Shown in pieces: positions 1-5,296 of a stretch of DNA of 16,736 bases. Within the stretch, counting starts at the first letter, position 1. The number at the start of each line of letters is the position of its first letter. The position numbers were made by a program, and so were the translations under genes. Origin of the DNA: Peptostreptococcus sp. (GTDB taxonomy: Bacteria; Bacillota; Clostridia; Peptostreptococcales; Peptostreptococcaceae). The stretch is from NCBI GenBank assembly GCA_020025095.1, contig JAHHSS010000027.1:1-16736 (forward strand). The letters are read 5' to 3'. Below the pieces are notes generated by a model, which had not been told where the DNA came from, searched no databases, and was given only the letters and a program-made list of their open reading frames with translations.

Positions 1-108
1 TTATTTTACCATAGAAGGACTTACAATTTTACAGACTTTTTTGTATACTCTCTTTCCAGCTGCATTTTTAAGTAAATATCTCATTAAACTTATTATTTTT
101 TCTTTTTT
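1..108 (-). other. Possible -1 frameshift extension of trmD, or small downstream ORF
   Basis: The last trmD codons contain A AAA AAG (108 to 102) in the same frame as the E. coli dnaX slippery site, two lysine codons before the TAA at 95-93. Slipping back one base there opens a frame that continues Glu-Lys-Ile-Ile-Ser-Leu and then 27 basic residues from an ATG at 84-82, ending at TAA 3-1. The alternative is a free-standing 27-residue ORF from that ATG. No Shine-Dalgarno sequence precedes the ATG, only TAATAAGTTTA, so independent initiation looks poor. The extension contains two Lys/Arg-rich stretches, and I recognise no family. I see no strong stimulatory hairpin downstream, so this may be a chance open frame, a natural homopolymer frameshift or a sequencing slip. 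Confidence 0.25.
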
Positions 109-839
109 CTCTTCTTTCTTTTTTTTAGTTTTTCTTCTTCTAACTTTCTGCTGCTATAGACTTCCCACATATCTGGTCTTCTTTTTTCCGTTAAAATTTC
201 CGATTGCCTTAATCTCCACTCAGCTACTTTTCCGTGATTTCCAGAAAGAATTACTTCTGGTACTTCTAAACCTTCAAAATTTCTTGGTCTTGTATATTGA
301 GGATATTCTAAAAGGTCATTTTCAAAACTCTCATCTTCATAACTTTCAGTTCTATTCAAAACACCTGGAATTAACCTAGAAATAGAATCAATCATTACAA
401 GTGCTGGTAATTCTCCACCAGTAAGTACATAATCTCCTATTGATACTTCATCCGTTACAATCATGTCTATTACTCTCTGATCAATTCCTTCATAATGTCC
501 ACATAAAAAGACTAAATTATCTTCTTTAGCTAGTGATTTTGCCATTTCCTGATTGAAAGTTTTCCCCTTTGGAGAAAGATATACTACTCTTATATTTTCT
601 AAATTATTTTCTTTTAAAATTTGCTTGTATGTAGAATAAATTGGTTGAGGTGTCATCACCATTCCAGCTCCACCCCCAAATGGATAATCATCTACTTTCT
701 TGTGCTTATTTTCAGAAAAATCTCTTATATTGTATAGACTGACATCCAATATTTTATTTTCTATTGCTTTTTTCATCATACTTTCCCCTAGATAAGACTC
801 AAATATTTCAGGAAAAAGCGTCATTACATTTATCTTCAT
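93..839 (-). CDS. trmD: tRNA (guanine-N1)-methyltransferase TrmD
   Basis: TrmD transfers a methyl group from S-adenosylmethionine to N1 of G37, next to the anticodon of tRNAs reading CNN-type codons, and so prevents +1 frameshifting. It is cytosolic and normally a dimer. The 248-residue product begins MKINVMTLFPEIF and has the family landmarks: GGGAGMVM (about residues 56-63), GHYEGIDQRV (about 114-123), and IGDYVLTGGELPALVMID of the SPOUT trefoil knot (about 133-150). The C-terminal half carries RRPDMWE. The ATG lies 8 bases after the rimM stop, preceded by AGGTG, so the two are probably co-translated. The end is odd: after the usual C-terminus comes an almost purely Lys/Arg/Glu tail (EEEKLKKRKKRKKKK), encoded by A-runs that include A8 at 126-119 and A AAA AAG at 108-102. 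The identification is secure; the exact C-terminus is not. Confidence 0.97.
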   Translation of the reverse strand: MKINVMTLFPEIFESYLGESMMKKAIENKILDVSLYNIRDFSENKHKKVDDYPFGGGAGMVMTPQPIYSTYKQILKENNLENIRVVYLSPKGKTFNQEMAKSLAKEDNLVFLCGHYEGIDQRVIDMIVTDEVSIGDYVLTGGELPALVMIDSISRLIPGVLNRTESYEDESFENDLLEYPQYTRPRNFEGLEVPEVILSGNHGKVAEWRLRQSEILTEKRRPDMWEVYSSRKLEEEKLKKRKKRKKKK

Positions 840-847
840 ACTTGCAC

Positions 848-1366
848 CTAATCTAAAAGCCCTACTATTGGCTTTACTATTATATAATTTTCTTTTTGAT
901 TAATTTCAGGCACTATTTCATATATAGCTGGGATGAGATATTCTTTTCCCTCTTTAGACTTTACAACATATACATCATTAGCAGTATATTGCAGAACATC
1001 TACTAATTCACCTATTATTTCTCCAGAATCTGTTTTCACTTCCATACCTATCATATCTACAATAAACATTTCATCATCATCAAGTTCATAGCTATTTTCT
1101 CTGTCTACAAACATAAACTTTGATATTAATTTTTGTACAGACTCAACAGTATCAAAGCCTTTTATTTTTATAACAGCCATATTATTTGCTATTATAGATG
1201 CTCTTTCAATATAGTATTTAGTATCTCTATCCTTACCTATATAAAAATACTCTAAATCAAGAAATCTTTCTATTTCATCTGTGTGCGAATATACTTTTAT
1301 TTCTCCCTTTAGTCCTCTTGTTGTTACTATCTTTCCTATTTTAAAGTATTCTAATCTGTTTTCCAT
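848..1366 (-). CDS. rimM: Ribosome maturation factor RimM
   Basis: RimM is an assembly factor for the head of the 30S subunit. It binds ribosomal protein S19 and helps process the 3' domain of 16S rRNA. The 172-residue protein has the usual two-domain layout: an N-terminal RimM barrel beginning FKIGKIVTTRGLKGEIKVYS (about residues 8-27), and a C-terminal PRC-barrel around ANDVYVVKSKEGKEYLIPA (about 129-147), ending in PIVGLLD. The length is normal for the family. The ATG at 1366 follows GAGGAGAAAATA, a good ribosome binding site. Upstream is a terminator overlapping khpA and a candidate promoter (1399-1427), so rimM-trmD may be partly independent of rpsP-khpA. Its position between khpA and trmD is the standard Firmicutes order. 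Confidence 0.96.
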   Translation of the reverse strand: MENRLEYFKIGKIVTTRGLKGEIKVYSHTDEIERFLDLEYFYIGKDRDTKYYIERASIIANNMAVIKIKGFDTVESVQKLISKFMFVDRENSYELDDDEMFIVDMIGMEVKTDSGEIIGELVDVLQYTANDVYVVKSKEGKEYLIPAIYEIVPEINQKENYIIVKPIVGLLD

Positions 1367-1398
1367 TATTTTCTCCTCTAAAAACTGTTACTCTTTTT

Positions 1399-1427
1399 AG
1401 TATAAGTATTAAACTTGCTCCATTTAA
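1399..1427 (-). promoter_or_regulatory. Candidate promoter for rimM-trmD
   Basis: A TATACT -10 box (1404-1399) lies 17 bases from a weak TTAAAT -35 (1427-1422). It follows the khpA terminator and precedes the rimM ribosome binding site by about 20 bases. The -10 matches the SigA consensus at 5 of 6 positions and the -35 at only 3 of 6, so this is a modest call supported mainly by its position. Confidence 0.35.
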
Positions 1428-1447
1428 AAATATTTTTTGAATTTAAA

Positions 1448-1476
1448 TTAAAAAGGACTAGGCAATGCCTAATCCT
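1448..1476 (-). terminator. Intrinsic terminator overlapping the khpA stop codon
   Basis: Read as minus-strand RNA, AGGAUUAGGC-AUU-GCCUAGUCCU forms a 10-bp stem with one U-G wobble and a 3-base loop (1476 to 1454), followed by a U-rich run (UUUUUAAUUU counting the last stem base). The khpA stop codon TAG (1471-1469) is inside the 5' arm. The wobble pairs only on this strand, where the plus strand would carry a C-A mismatch, so the structure fits minus-strand RNA. The stem sits between khpA and rimM inside a conserved gene series, so termination is probably partial. Confidence 0.75.
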
Positions 1477-1702
1477 CTACTATTTCTAAAGTTACATTTA
1501 CTTTCTTCTTGTTGGAAACTGACTTTAAGACAGTTCTCATAGATTTGGCTATTCTACCTTTTTTCCCGATTACCTTACCCATTTCTGAATCTGCAACCTT
1601 TAGTTTAAGCAAAATATCCTTACCATCTACAATCTCTTCCACAACCACTTCATCAGGATTGTCAACAAGAGCTTTAGCTATGCCTTCAATTAGCTCCTTC
1701 AT
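1469..1702 (-). CDS. khpA: KH-domain RNA-binding protein KhpA (YlqC family)
   Basis: KhpA is a small RNA-binding protein of low-GC Gram-positives. In streptococci it pairs with KhpB (Jag/EloR) and affects cell elongation and division; in clostridia the pair acts as a global RNA-binding protein. The 77-residue product is one KH domain with the GxxG loop in MGKVIGKKGRIAKSMR (about residues 41-56) and an acidic end, EIVED. The length is typical. The ATG at 1702 follows GGAG at a normal distance and starts 20 bases after the rpsP stop, so it is translated from the same mRNA as S16. Its stop codon lies within the terminator stem described separately. The family call is firm; the cellular role here is inferred from relatives. 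Confidence 0.95.
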   Translation of the reverse strand: MKELIEGIAKALVDNPDEVVVEEIVDGKDILLKLKVADSEMGKVIGKKGRIAKSMRTVLKSVSNKKKVNVTLEIVED

Positions 1703-1722
1703 ATTATCATCTCCAAAAAGGA

Positions 1723-1995
1723 TTACTTAGACATCTTTGCAGCTTCGAACTTTTCTGTTATACCATTTGATGCGAATAACTTCTTAACAACTTCTGTTGG
1801 CTGAGCACCAGTTACTAACCACTTAACAGCCTTTTCTTCATCTATCTTAACCTGCTTTGGCTCAGTTAGTGGATTGTAGTATCCTATTTCTTCTATAAAT
1901 CTACCATTTCTTGGTGATCTAGCGTCTGCCACTATTACTCTGTAAAAAGGTCTCTTATGAGTACCCATTCTTCTTAATCTTATTTTAACTGCCAT
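1723..1995 (-). CDS. rpsP: 30S ribosomal protein S16
   Basis: S16 is a primary-stage protein of the 30S body that binds 16S rRNA early in assembly. The product of 90 residues, the normal length, begins MAVKIRLRRMGTHKRPFYR, the family signature, followed by VVADARSPRNGRFIE-like sequence (here IVADARSPRNGRFIEEIGYY) and NPLTEP. The frame is open five codons further upstream to a TTG at 2010, but that TTG precedes the GGAGG (2008-2004). The ATG at 1995 has ideal 8-base spacing, so it is the start. A strong extended -10 promoter lies about 90 bases upstream (2089-2117), making rpsP the first gene of the rpsP-khpA-(rimM-trmD) unit. This is the usual clostridial arrangement downstream of ffh. Confidence 0.98.
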   Translation of the reverse strand: MAVKIRLRRMGTHKRPFYRVIVADARSPRNGRFIEEIGYYNPLTEPKQVKIDEEKAVKWLVTGAQPTEVVKKLFASNGITEKFEAAKMSK

Positions 1996-2003
1996 TTCTA
2001 ATA

Positions 2004-2008
2004 CCTCC
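2004..2008 (-). promoter_or_regulatory. Shine-Dalgarno that fixes the rpsP start
   Basis: GGAGG ends 8 bases before the ATG at 1995. An in-frame TTG at 2010 overlaps this site from the upstream side and so cannot be the start. This site decides in favour of the MAVKIRL N-terminus expected of S16. Confidence 0.85.
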
Positions 2009-2038
2009 AAAATTTAATTAGTTTTCATTTTTATTTAT

Positions 2039-2072
2039 TAGATAATTCCTAAGAATTTTTATAGATTATCTA
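2039..2072 (-). other. Inverted repeats in the rpsP leader
   Basis: The rpsP leader contains TAGATAAT (2072-2065) and ATTATCTA (2046-2039) as 8-bp arms. A second inverted repeat, AATTC-TTAG-GAATT (2057-2044), shares bases with the downstream arm. The two hairpins cannot both form fully, so the leader could switch between folds. The arms are all A/T-rich and weak, and I know of no S16 leader motif that matches, so this may be chance in A+T-rich DNA. Confidence 0.3.
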
Positions 2073-2088
2073 AACAAAACACTCAGAA

Positions 2089-2117
2089 ATTATATCATAA
2101 CTTTTTTAGTTTGTAAA
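2089..2117 (-). promoter_or_regulatory. SigA-type promoter with extended -10 for rpsP
   Basis: TTTACA (2117-2112), a 17-base spacer and a perfect TATAAT (2094-2089) preceded by TGA, giving an extended -10 of TGATATAAT. Transcription would start near 2082 and give a leader of about 85 bases before the rpsP ATG. It lies between the end of ffh and rpsP, with no convincing terminator after ffh, so read-through from ffh probably adds to this promoter. Confidence 0.8.
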
Positions 2118-2158
2118 TAATATATTTTCCACATATAGATAATGCTAGCCTTCTTTAA

Positions 2159-3517
2159 TTAGAAAGGTAACTTAGGTAGTTTTGGAAAACCACCCTTTTT
2201 TATCTTATTCATCATTCCTCCAGATTGGAACATCTTCATCATCTTTTTCATTTCATTAAACTGCTTTATGAGTCTATTAATATCTTGAACGCTTGTCCCA
2301 CTTCCCTTTGCTATTCTCTTCTTTCTGGAAGCATTTATTATTTGTGGATTTCTTCTTTCTTCAATTGTCATAGATTGTATTATAGCTTTAGTTCTTTTTA
2401 ATTCTTTACCATTAAGGTCTATATCGCCTAACTGGCCTTTTATACTACCAATTCCAGGAACTAGCTCTAATAATTTATCTAGAGGGCCAAGATTTTGAAC
2501 TTGTTCTAACTGAATTAAGAAATCTTCAAAATCCATTTCACTCTTACGCAATTTCTCTTCCAATGCTCTTGTTTTTTCTTCATCCAAAGCATCCTGTGCT
2601 TTTTCTATCAAACTAAGAACATCACCCATACCTAAAATTCTTGATGCCATTCTATCCGGATGAAAAGGCTCTAGATTATCTAACTTTTCACCCATACCTA
2701 TGAACTTTATAGGTTTTTGAGTTACTGCTCTAATAGATAATGCCGCACCACCACGAGTATCACCATCAAGTTTTGTAAGAACTACTCCGTCAATACCAAG
2801 CGTTTCATTAAAACTTTCTGAAACATTTACAGCATCCTGACCTGTCATCGAGTCAACTACTAAAAGGATCTCCTGTGGATTCACTTCTGTTTTTATGTCT
2901 TTAAGTTCTTGCATCAAAACTTCATCAACATGAAGTCTACCTGCTGTATCTATTATTACTATATCATTTGAATTTTTCTTAGCATGTTCTAATGCTGCTT
3001 TGGCAATATTTACAGGCGATTCCTTATCTCCCATCGCAAAAACTGGTATCTCAAGTTTTTCACCTACAACTTGAAGCTGTTTTATTGCAGCAGGTCTATA
3101 AACATCACAAGCAACTAATAGAGGTGACTTCCCTTGTTTCTTAAGGTATCCACCTAATTTACCTGATGTTGTAGTTTTACCAGCCCCCTGAAGACCTACC
3201 ATCATAATAATAGTTGGTGGCTTAGGCGCTATTGTAATTTTGCTCTGAACATCTCCCATCAATGAAGTCAGTTCTTCGTTTACAATTTTTATAACCATCT
3301 GTCCTGGTGTAAGACTCTTCATTACATCTTCACCAACACATCTTTCCTGTACTTTTTTAACAAAATCTTTTACAACTTTATAATTAACGTCTGCTTCAAG
3401 AAGTGCCATTTTAACTTCTCTCATCGCACTTTTGACATCTGCTTCAGTCAACTTTCCTTTAGATTTTAATTTTCCAAAGGCATTTTGTAATTTGTCTGAT
3501 AATCCTTCAAATATCAT
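2159..3517 (-). CDS. ffh: Signal recognition particle GTPase Ffh (SRP54)
   Basis: Ffh binds SRP RNA and the signal sequences of nascent membrane and secreted proteins, then docks with FtsY at the membrane, where both GTPases are activated together. The 452-residue product has an N domain (about 1-95), a G domain with GLQGAGKTTT (108-117), DTAGR (190-194) and TKLDGDTRGG (248-257), and a methionine-rich M domain (about 300-452) with an MKKMMKMF run and the tail GGFPKLPKLPF. Length and domain order are normal. The ATG at 3517 overlaps the ylxM stop as TAATG, which indicates translational coupling. The SRP RNA gene itself is not in this window. Confidence 0.98.
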   Translation of the reverse strand: MIFEGLSDKLQNAFGKLKSKGKLTEADVKSAMREVKMALLEADVNYKVVKDFVKKVQERCVGEDVMKSLTPGQMVIKIVNEELTSLMGDVQSKITIAPKPPTIIMMVGLQGAGKTTTSGKLGGYLKKQGKSPLLVACDVYRPAAIKQLQVVGEKLEIPVFAMGDKESPVNIAKAALEHAKKNSNDIVIIDTAGRLHVDEVLMQELKDIKTEVNPQEILLVVDSMTGQDAVNVSESFNETLGIDGVVLTKLDGDTRGGAALSIRAVTQKPIKFIGMGEKLDNLEPFHPDRMASRILGMGDVLSLIEKAQDALDEEKTRALEEKLRKSEMDFEDFLIQLEQVQNLGPLDKLLELVPGIGSIKGQLGDIDLNGKELKRTKAIIQSMTIEERRNPQIINASRKKRIAKGSGTSVQDINRLIKQFNEMKKMMKMFQSGGMMNKIKKGGFPKLPKLPF

Positions 3518-3876
3518 TATAACAACTCCCTAATTTCTTCTACTAAACCTTTAAGCTGAGTTGAATCTTCAGCATTATATTTGTCAAAATCCTTTGAAAA
3601 TACACGAATTTTGTCTTCTAACTCATCTAGTAAATCTTCTATTTTATTAAGTTTTTCTACCATACCTAATTTCTTTTCGTAGTCCTTAAGTGCCTTTTCA
3701 GATCTCTTTAAACTGTCGTAAACACTCTGTCTTGAAATATTTAACATCTGACTAATTTCACCTAGAGAGTAATCTTCCTCATAATACATAGAAATAATTT
3801 CTCTCTGTTTTTTAGTCAACAGAGAAGCGTACTGTGAATATAAAATTTCAATTTCAACCATCTTATCAATATTCAT
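3517..3876 (-). CDS. ylxM: YlxM, helix-turn-helix protein of the SRP operon
   Basis: YlxM is a small, conserved Firmicutes protein encoded immediately before ffh; in streptococci it has been shown to interact with the SRP pathway and modulate its GTPases. The 119-residue product has a sigma-70 region-4-like helix-turn-helix: LTKKQREIISMYYEEDYSLGEISQ followed by MLNISRQSVYDSLKRSEK (about residues 20-61). A charged, helical C-terminal half follows. The ATG at 3876 follows GAGGAGGAGC, a very strong ribosome binding site, and the stop overlaps the ffh start by one base. The promoter upstream is bracketed by two similar inverted repeats, so autoregulation through the helix-turn-helix is conceivable, but that is only inference. 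Confidence 0.93.
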   Translation of the reverse strand: MNIDKMVEIEILYSQYASLLTKKQREIISMYYEEDYSLGEISQMLNISRQSVYDSLKRSEKALKDYEKKLGMVEKLNKIEDLLDELEDKIRVFSKDFDKYNAEDSTQLKGLVEEIRELL

Positions 3877-3893
3877 AGCTCCTCCTCTCTAGC

Positions 3894-3915
3894 TGTAAAG
3901 GTATTTCCCTTTACA
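3894..3915 (-). repeat. 22-bp inverted repeat B at the ylxM transcription start
   Basis: TGTAAAGG-GAAATA-CCTTTACA: perfect 8-bp arms around a 6-base centre, right at or just after the predicted transcription start (about 3917). It could be a DNA operator, or a hairpin at the extreme 5' end of the ylxM-ffh mRNA that protects it. It has the same size and nearly the same sequence as repeat A at 3969-3990. Confidence 0.6.
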
Positions 3916-3923
3916 CAAGTATT

Positions 3924-3952
3924 ATAATATAACATACTAGGTAAAAAGTCAA
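3924..3952 (-). promoter_or_regulatory. SigA-type promoter for ylxM-ffh
   Basis: TTGACT (3952-3947), a 17-base spacer and TATTAT (3929-3924). Both boxes match the consensus at 5 of 6 positions. Transcription would begin near 3917, about 40 bases before the ylxM ATG. The site lies after the ftsY terminator, so ylxM-ffh form a separate unit from rnc-smc-ftsY. Confidence 0.75.
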
Positions 3953-3968
3953 TATTTTTTTGAATATC

Positions 3969-3990
3969 TGTAAGGTTTTTTTACCTTACA
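3969..3990 (-). repeat. 22-bp inverted repeat A upstream of the ylxM promoter
   Basis: TGTAAGGT-AAAAAA-ACCTTACA: perfect 8-bp arms around a 6-base centre, ending 16 bases before the -35 box. No U-run follows on the minus strand, so it is not a second ftsY terminator. Its centre is 75 bp from the centre of repeat B, close to seven helical turns, so the two would face the same side of the DNA. Confidence 0.55.
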
Positions 3991-4010
3991 CTATCTTCAA
4001 CTTATATCAG

Positions 4011-4054
4011 AAATGCAAAACCGTAGATTTCCAAATATAGAATTTCTACGGTTT
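4011..4054 (-). terminator. Probable intrinsic terminator after ftsY
   Basis: The arms AAACCGTAGA (4054-4045) and TCTACGGTTT (4027-4018) pair perfectly over 10 bp around a 17-base loop, starting 15 bases after the ftsY stop. The 3' arm runs into UUUU, then GCAUUU. The loop is long and the U-tract short, so efficiency is uncertain, but a new promoter follows directly, as expected at a unit boundary. Confidence 0.6.
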
Positions 4055-4069
4055 AAACAAATTTCAGTA

Positions 4070-5263
4070 TTACTCTCCAAACAATGCGTCTGTAAATGCA
4101 AGAGCATCAAAATCTTGAAGATCCTCTGCCCTCTCTCCAACACCAATTAACTTCACAGGAACATCCACTTCTGATTTAACTGCTAAAACTACACCGCCCT
4201 TTGCTGTACCATCAAGTTTCGTAAGAGCTATTCCTGTAATATTAGCAACCTCTTTAAATGTTTTAGCCTGAGATACTGCATTTTGTCCTGTTGTTGCATC
4301 TACTACAAGAAGAACCTCTCTTTTAGCTTCTGGATATTCTCTATCAAGTATTTTAAATATTTTCCCTAACTCATTCATAAGGTTGGCCTTATTATGAAGT
4401 CTACCTGCCGTATCACATATAAGAAGGTCCACCCCCCTAGACTGAGATGCTTTAATTGCATCAAATACTACCGCTCCAGGGTCAGCACCTTCACCATGTT
4501 TAATTATATCTACTCCCACTCTTTTAGCCCAAATATCTAACTGCTCAGATGCTGCAGCTCTAAATGTATCTGCTGCTGCCAACATTACTTTTTTACCTTC
4601 GCCTTTATACCTTAAAGCCAATTTTCCAATTGTAGTTGTTTTACCAACACCATTTACTCCCACCATTACTATAACAGCTGGAGCTGGTTCTATATCCAAC
4701 TTGCTATTTCCTTCGCTTAATATTTCTTCTACTATTTCTTTTAATAGACCTCTCACTTCTGAAGGTTCTTTTATTCCTCTCTCTTTTATTAATTCTCTCA
4801 ACTTGTCTATTATTACCATAGTAGTATTTACACCAACGTCTGCAGTGATTAATATTTCTTCAAGTTCTTCAAGAAGCTCTTCATCTATCTTTGTATATGA
4901 ATTTAATATACTGTCAATTCTACCTGTTATATTATCCTTTGTTTTGGAAAGCCCCTCTAAAAGTCTAGAAAATAAGCCTTTTTTCTCTATATGAGGCTTT
5001 TCATTTCCAAAATTTTCTTTTTCTTCTTCATCAATAGTTTCTTCTGCTTCCTTTTCTATTTTAGCAGTTTCCTTTTTTATATCTTCTATTTCTTCTTCTA
5101 AAATATTTTTTTCTTCAAGCTGAGCTTCTTCTTCTATTTTTTCTACAAATTCTTCGACAATTTTACTAGCATCTTCTCTTTCTTTAATACTTTCTACTGC
5201 TTCGTCTACTTCTCTTTCAATTTCATTTTGTCTGCTCTTGTCTTTTTTCCAAAATTTAAACAT
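4070..5263 (-). CDS. ftsY: Signal recognition particle receptor FtsY
   Basis: FtsY is the membrane-associated SRP receptor. It pairs with Ffh, and mutual GTP hydrolysis hands the ribosome to the SecYEG channel. The 397-residue product begins MFKFWKKDKS, a short basic-aromatic segment compatible with lipid contact. A strongly acidic, Glu/Lys-rich A region follows to about residue 95. The NG domain carries GVNGVGKTTT (202-211), DTFRAAASEQL (232-242), DTAGR (284-288), TKLDGTAKGG (348-357) and GVGE (374-377). The ATG follows AGGAGGAAGT at normal distance, and smc ends 33 bases upstream, so both are probably on one mRNA. A terminator follows. Domain order and length are typical for Clostridia. Confidence 0.98.
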   Translation of the reverse strand: MFKFWKKDKSRQNEIEREVDEAVESIKEREDASKIVEEFVEKIEEEAQLEEKNILEEEIEDIKKETAKIEKEAEETIDEEEKENFGNEKPHIEKKGLFSRLLEGLSKTKDNITGRIDSILNSYTKIDEELLEELEEILITADVGVNTTMVIIDKLRELIKERGIKEPSEVRGLLKEIVEEILSEGNSKLDIEPAPAVIVMVGVNGVGKTTTIGKLALRYKGEGKKVMLAAADTFRAAASEQLDIWAKRVGVDIIKHGEGADPGAVVFDAIKASQSRGVDLLICDTAGRLHNKANLMNELGKIFKILDREYPEAKREVLLVVDATTGQNAVSQAKTFKEVANITGIALTKLDGTAKGGVVLAVKSEVDVPVKLIGVGERAEDLQDFDALAFTDALFGE

Positions 5264-5296
5264 ACTTCCTCCTATAAGTCTCCAAAAATATTTTTC

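Noticed and set aside
1..84. A free-standing 27-residue protein gene, or the start of rplS, after trmD
   Set aside because: There is no Shine-Dalgarno sequence before the ATG, and the sequence does not resemble the start of ribosomal protein L19. It is kept only as a possible frameshift extension.
1996..2010. Five-codon N-terminal extension of S16 from a TTG
   Set aside because: The TTG lies upstream of and next to the GGAGG site; the ATG at 1995 has proper spacing and gives the family N-terminus.
3969..3990. Inverted repeat A as a second ftsY terminator
   Set aside because: No U-run follows it on the minus strand (GATATTC follows), and its size and sequence match repeat B instead.
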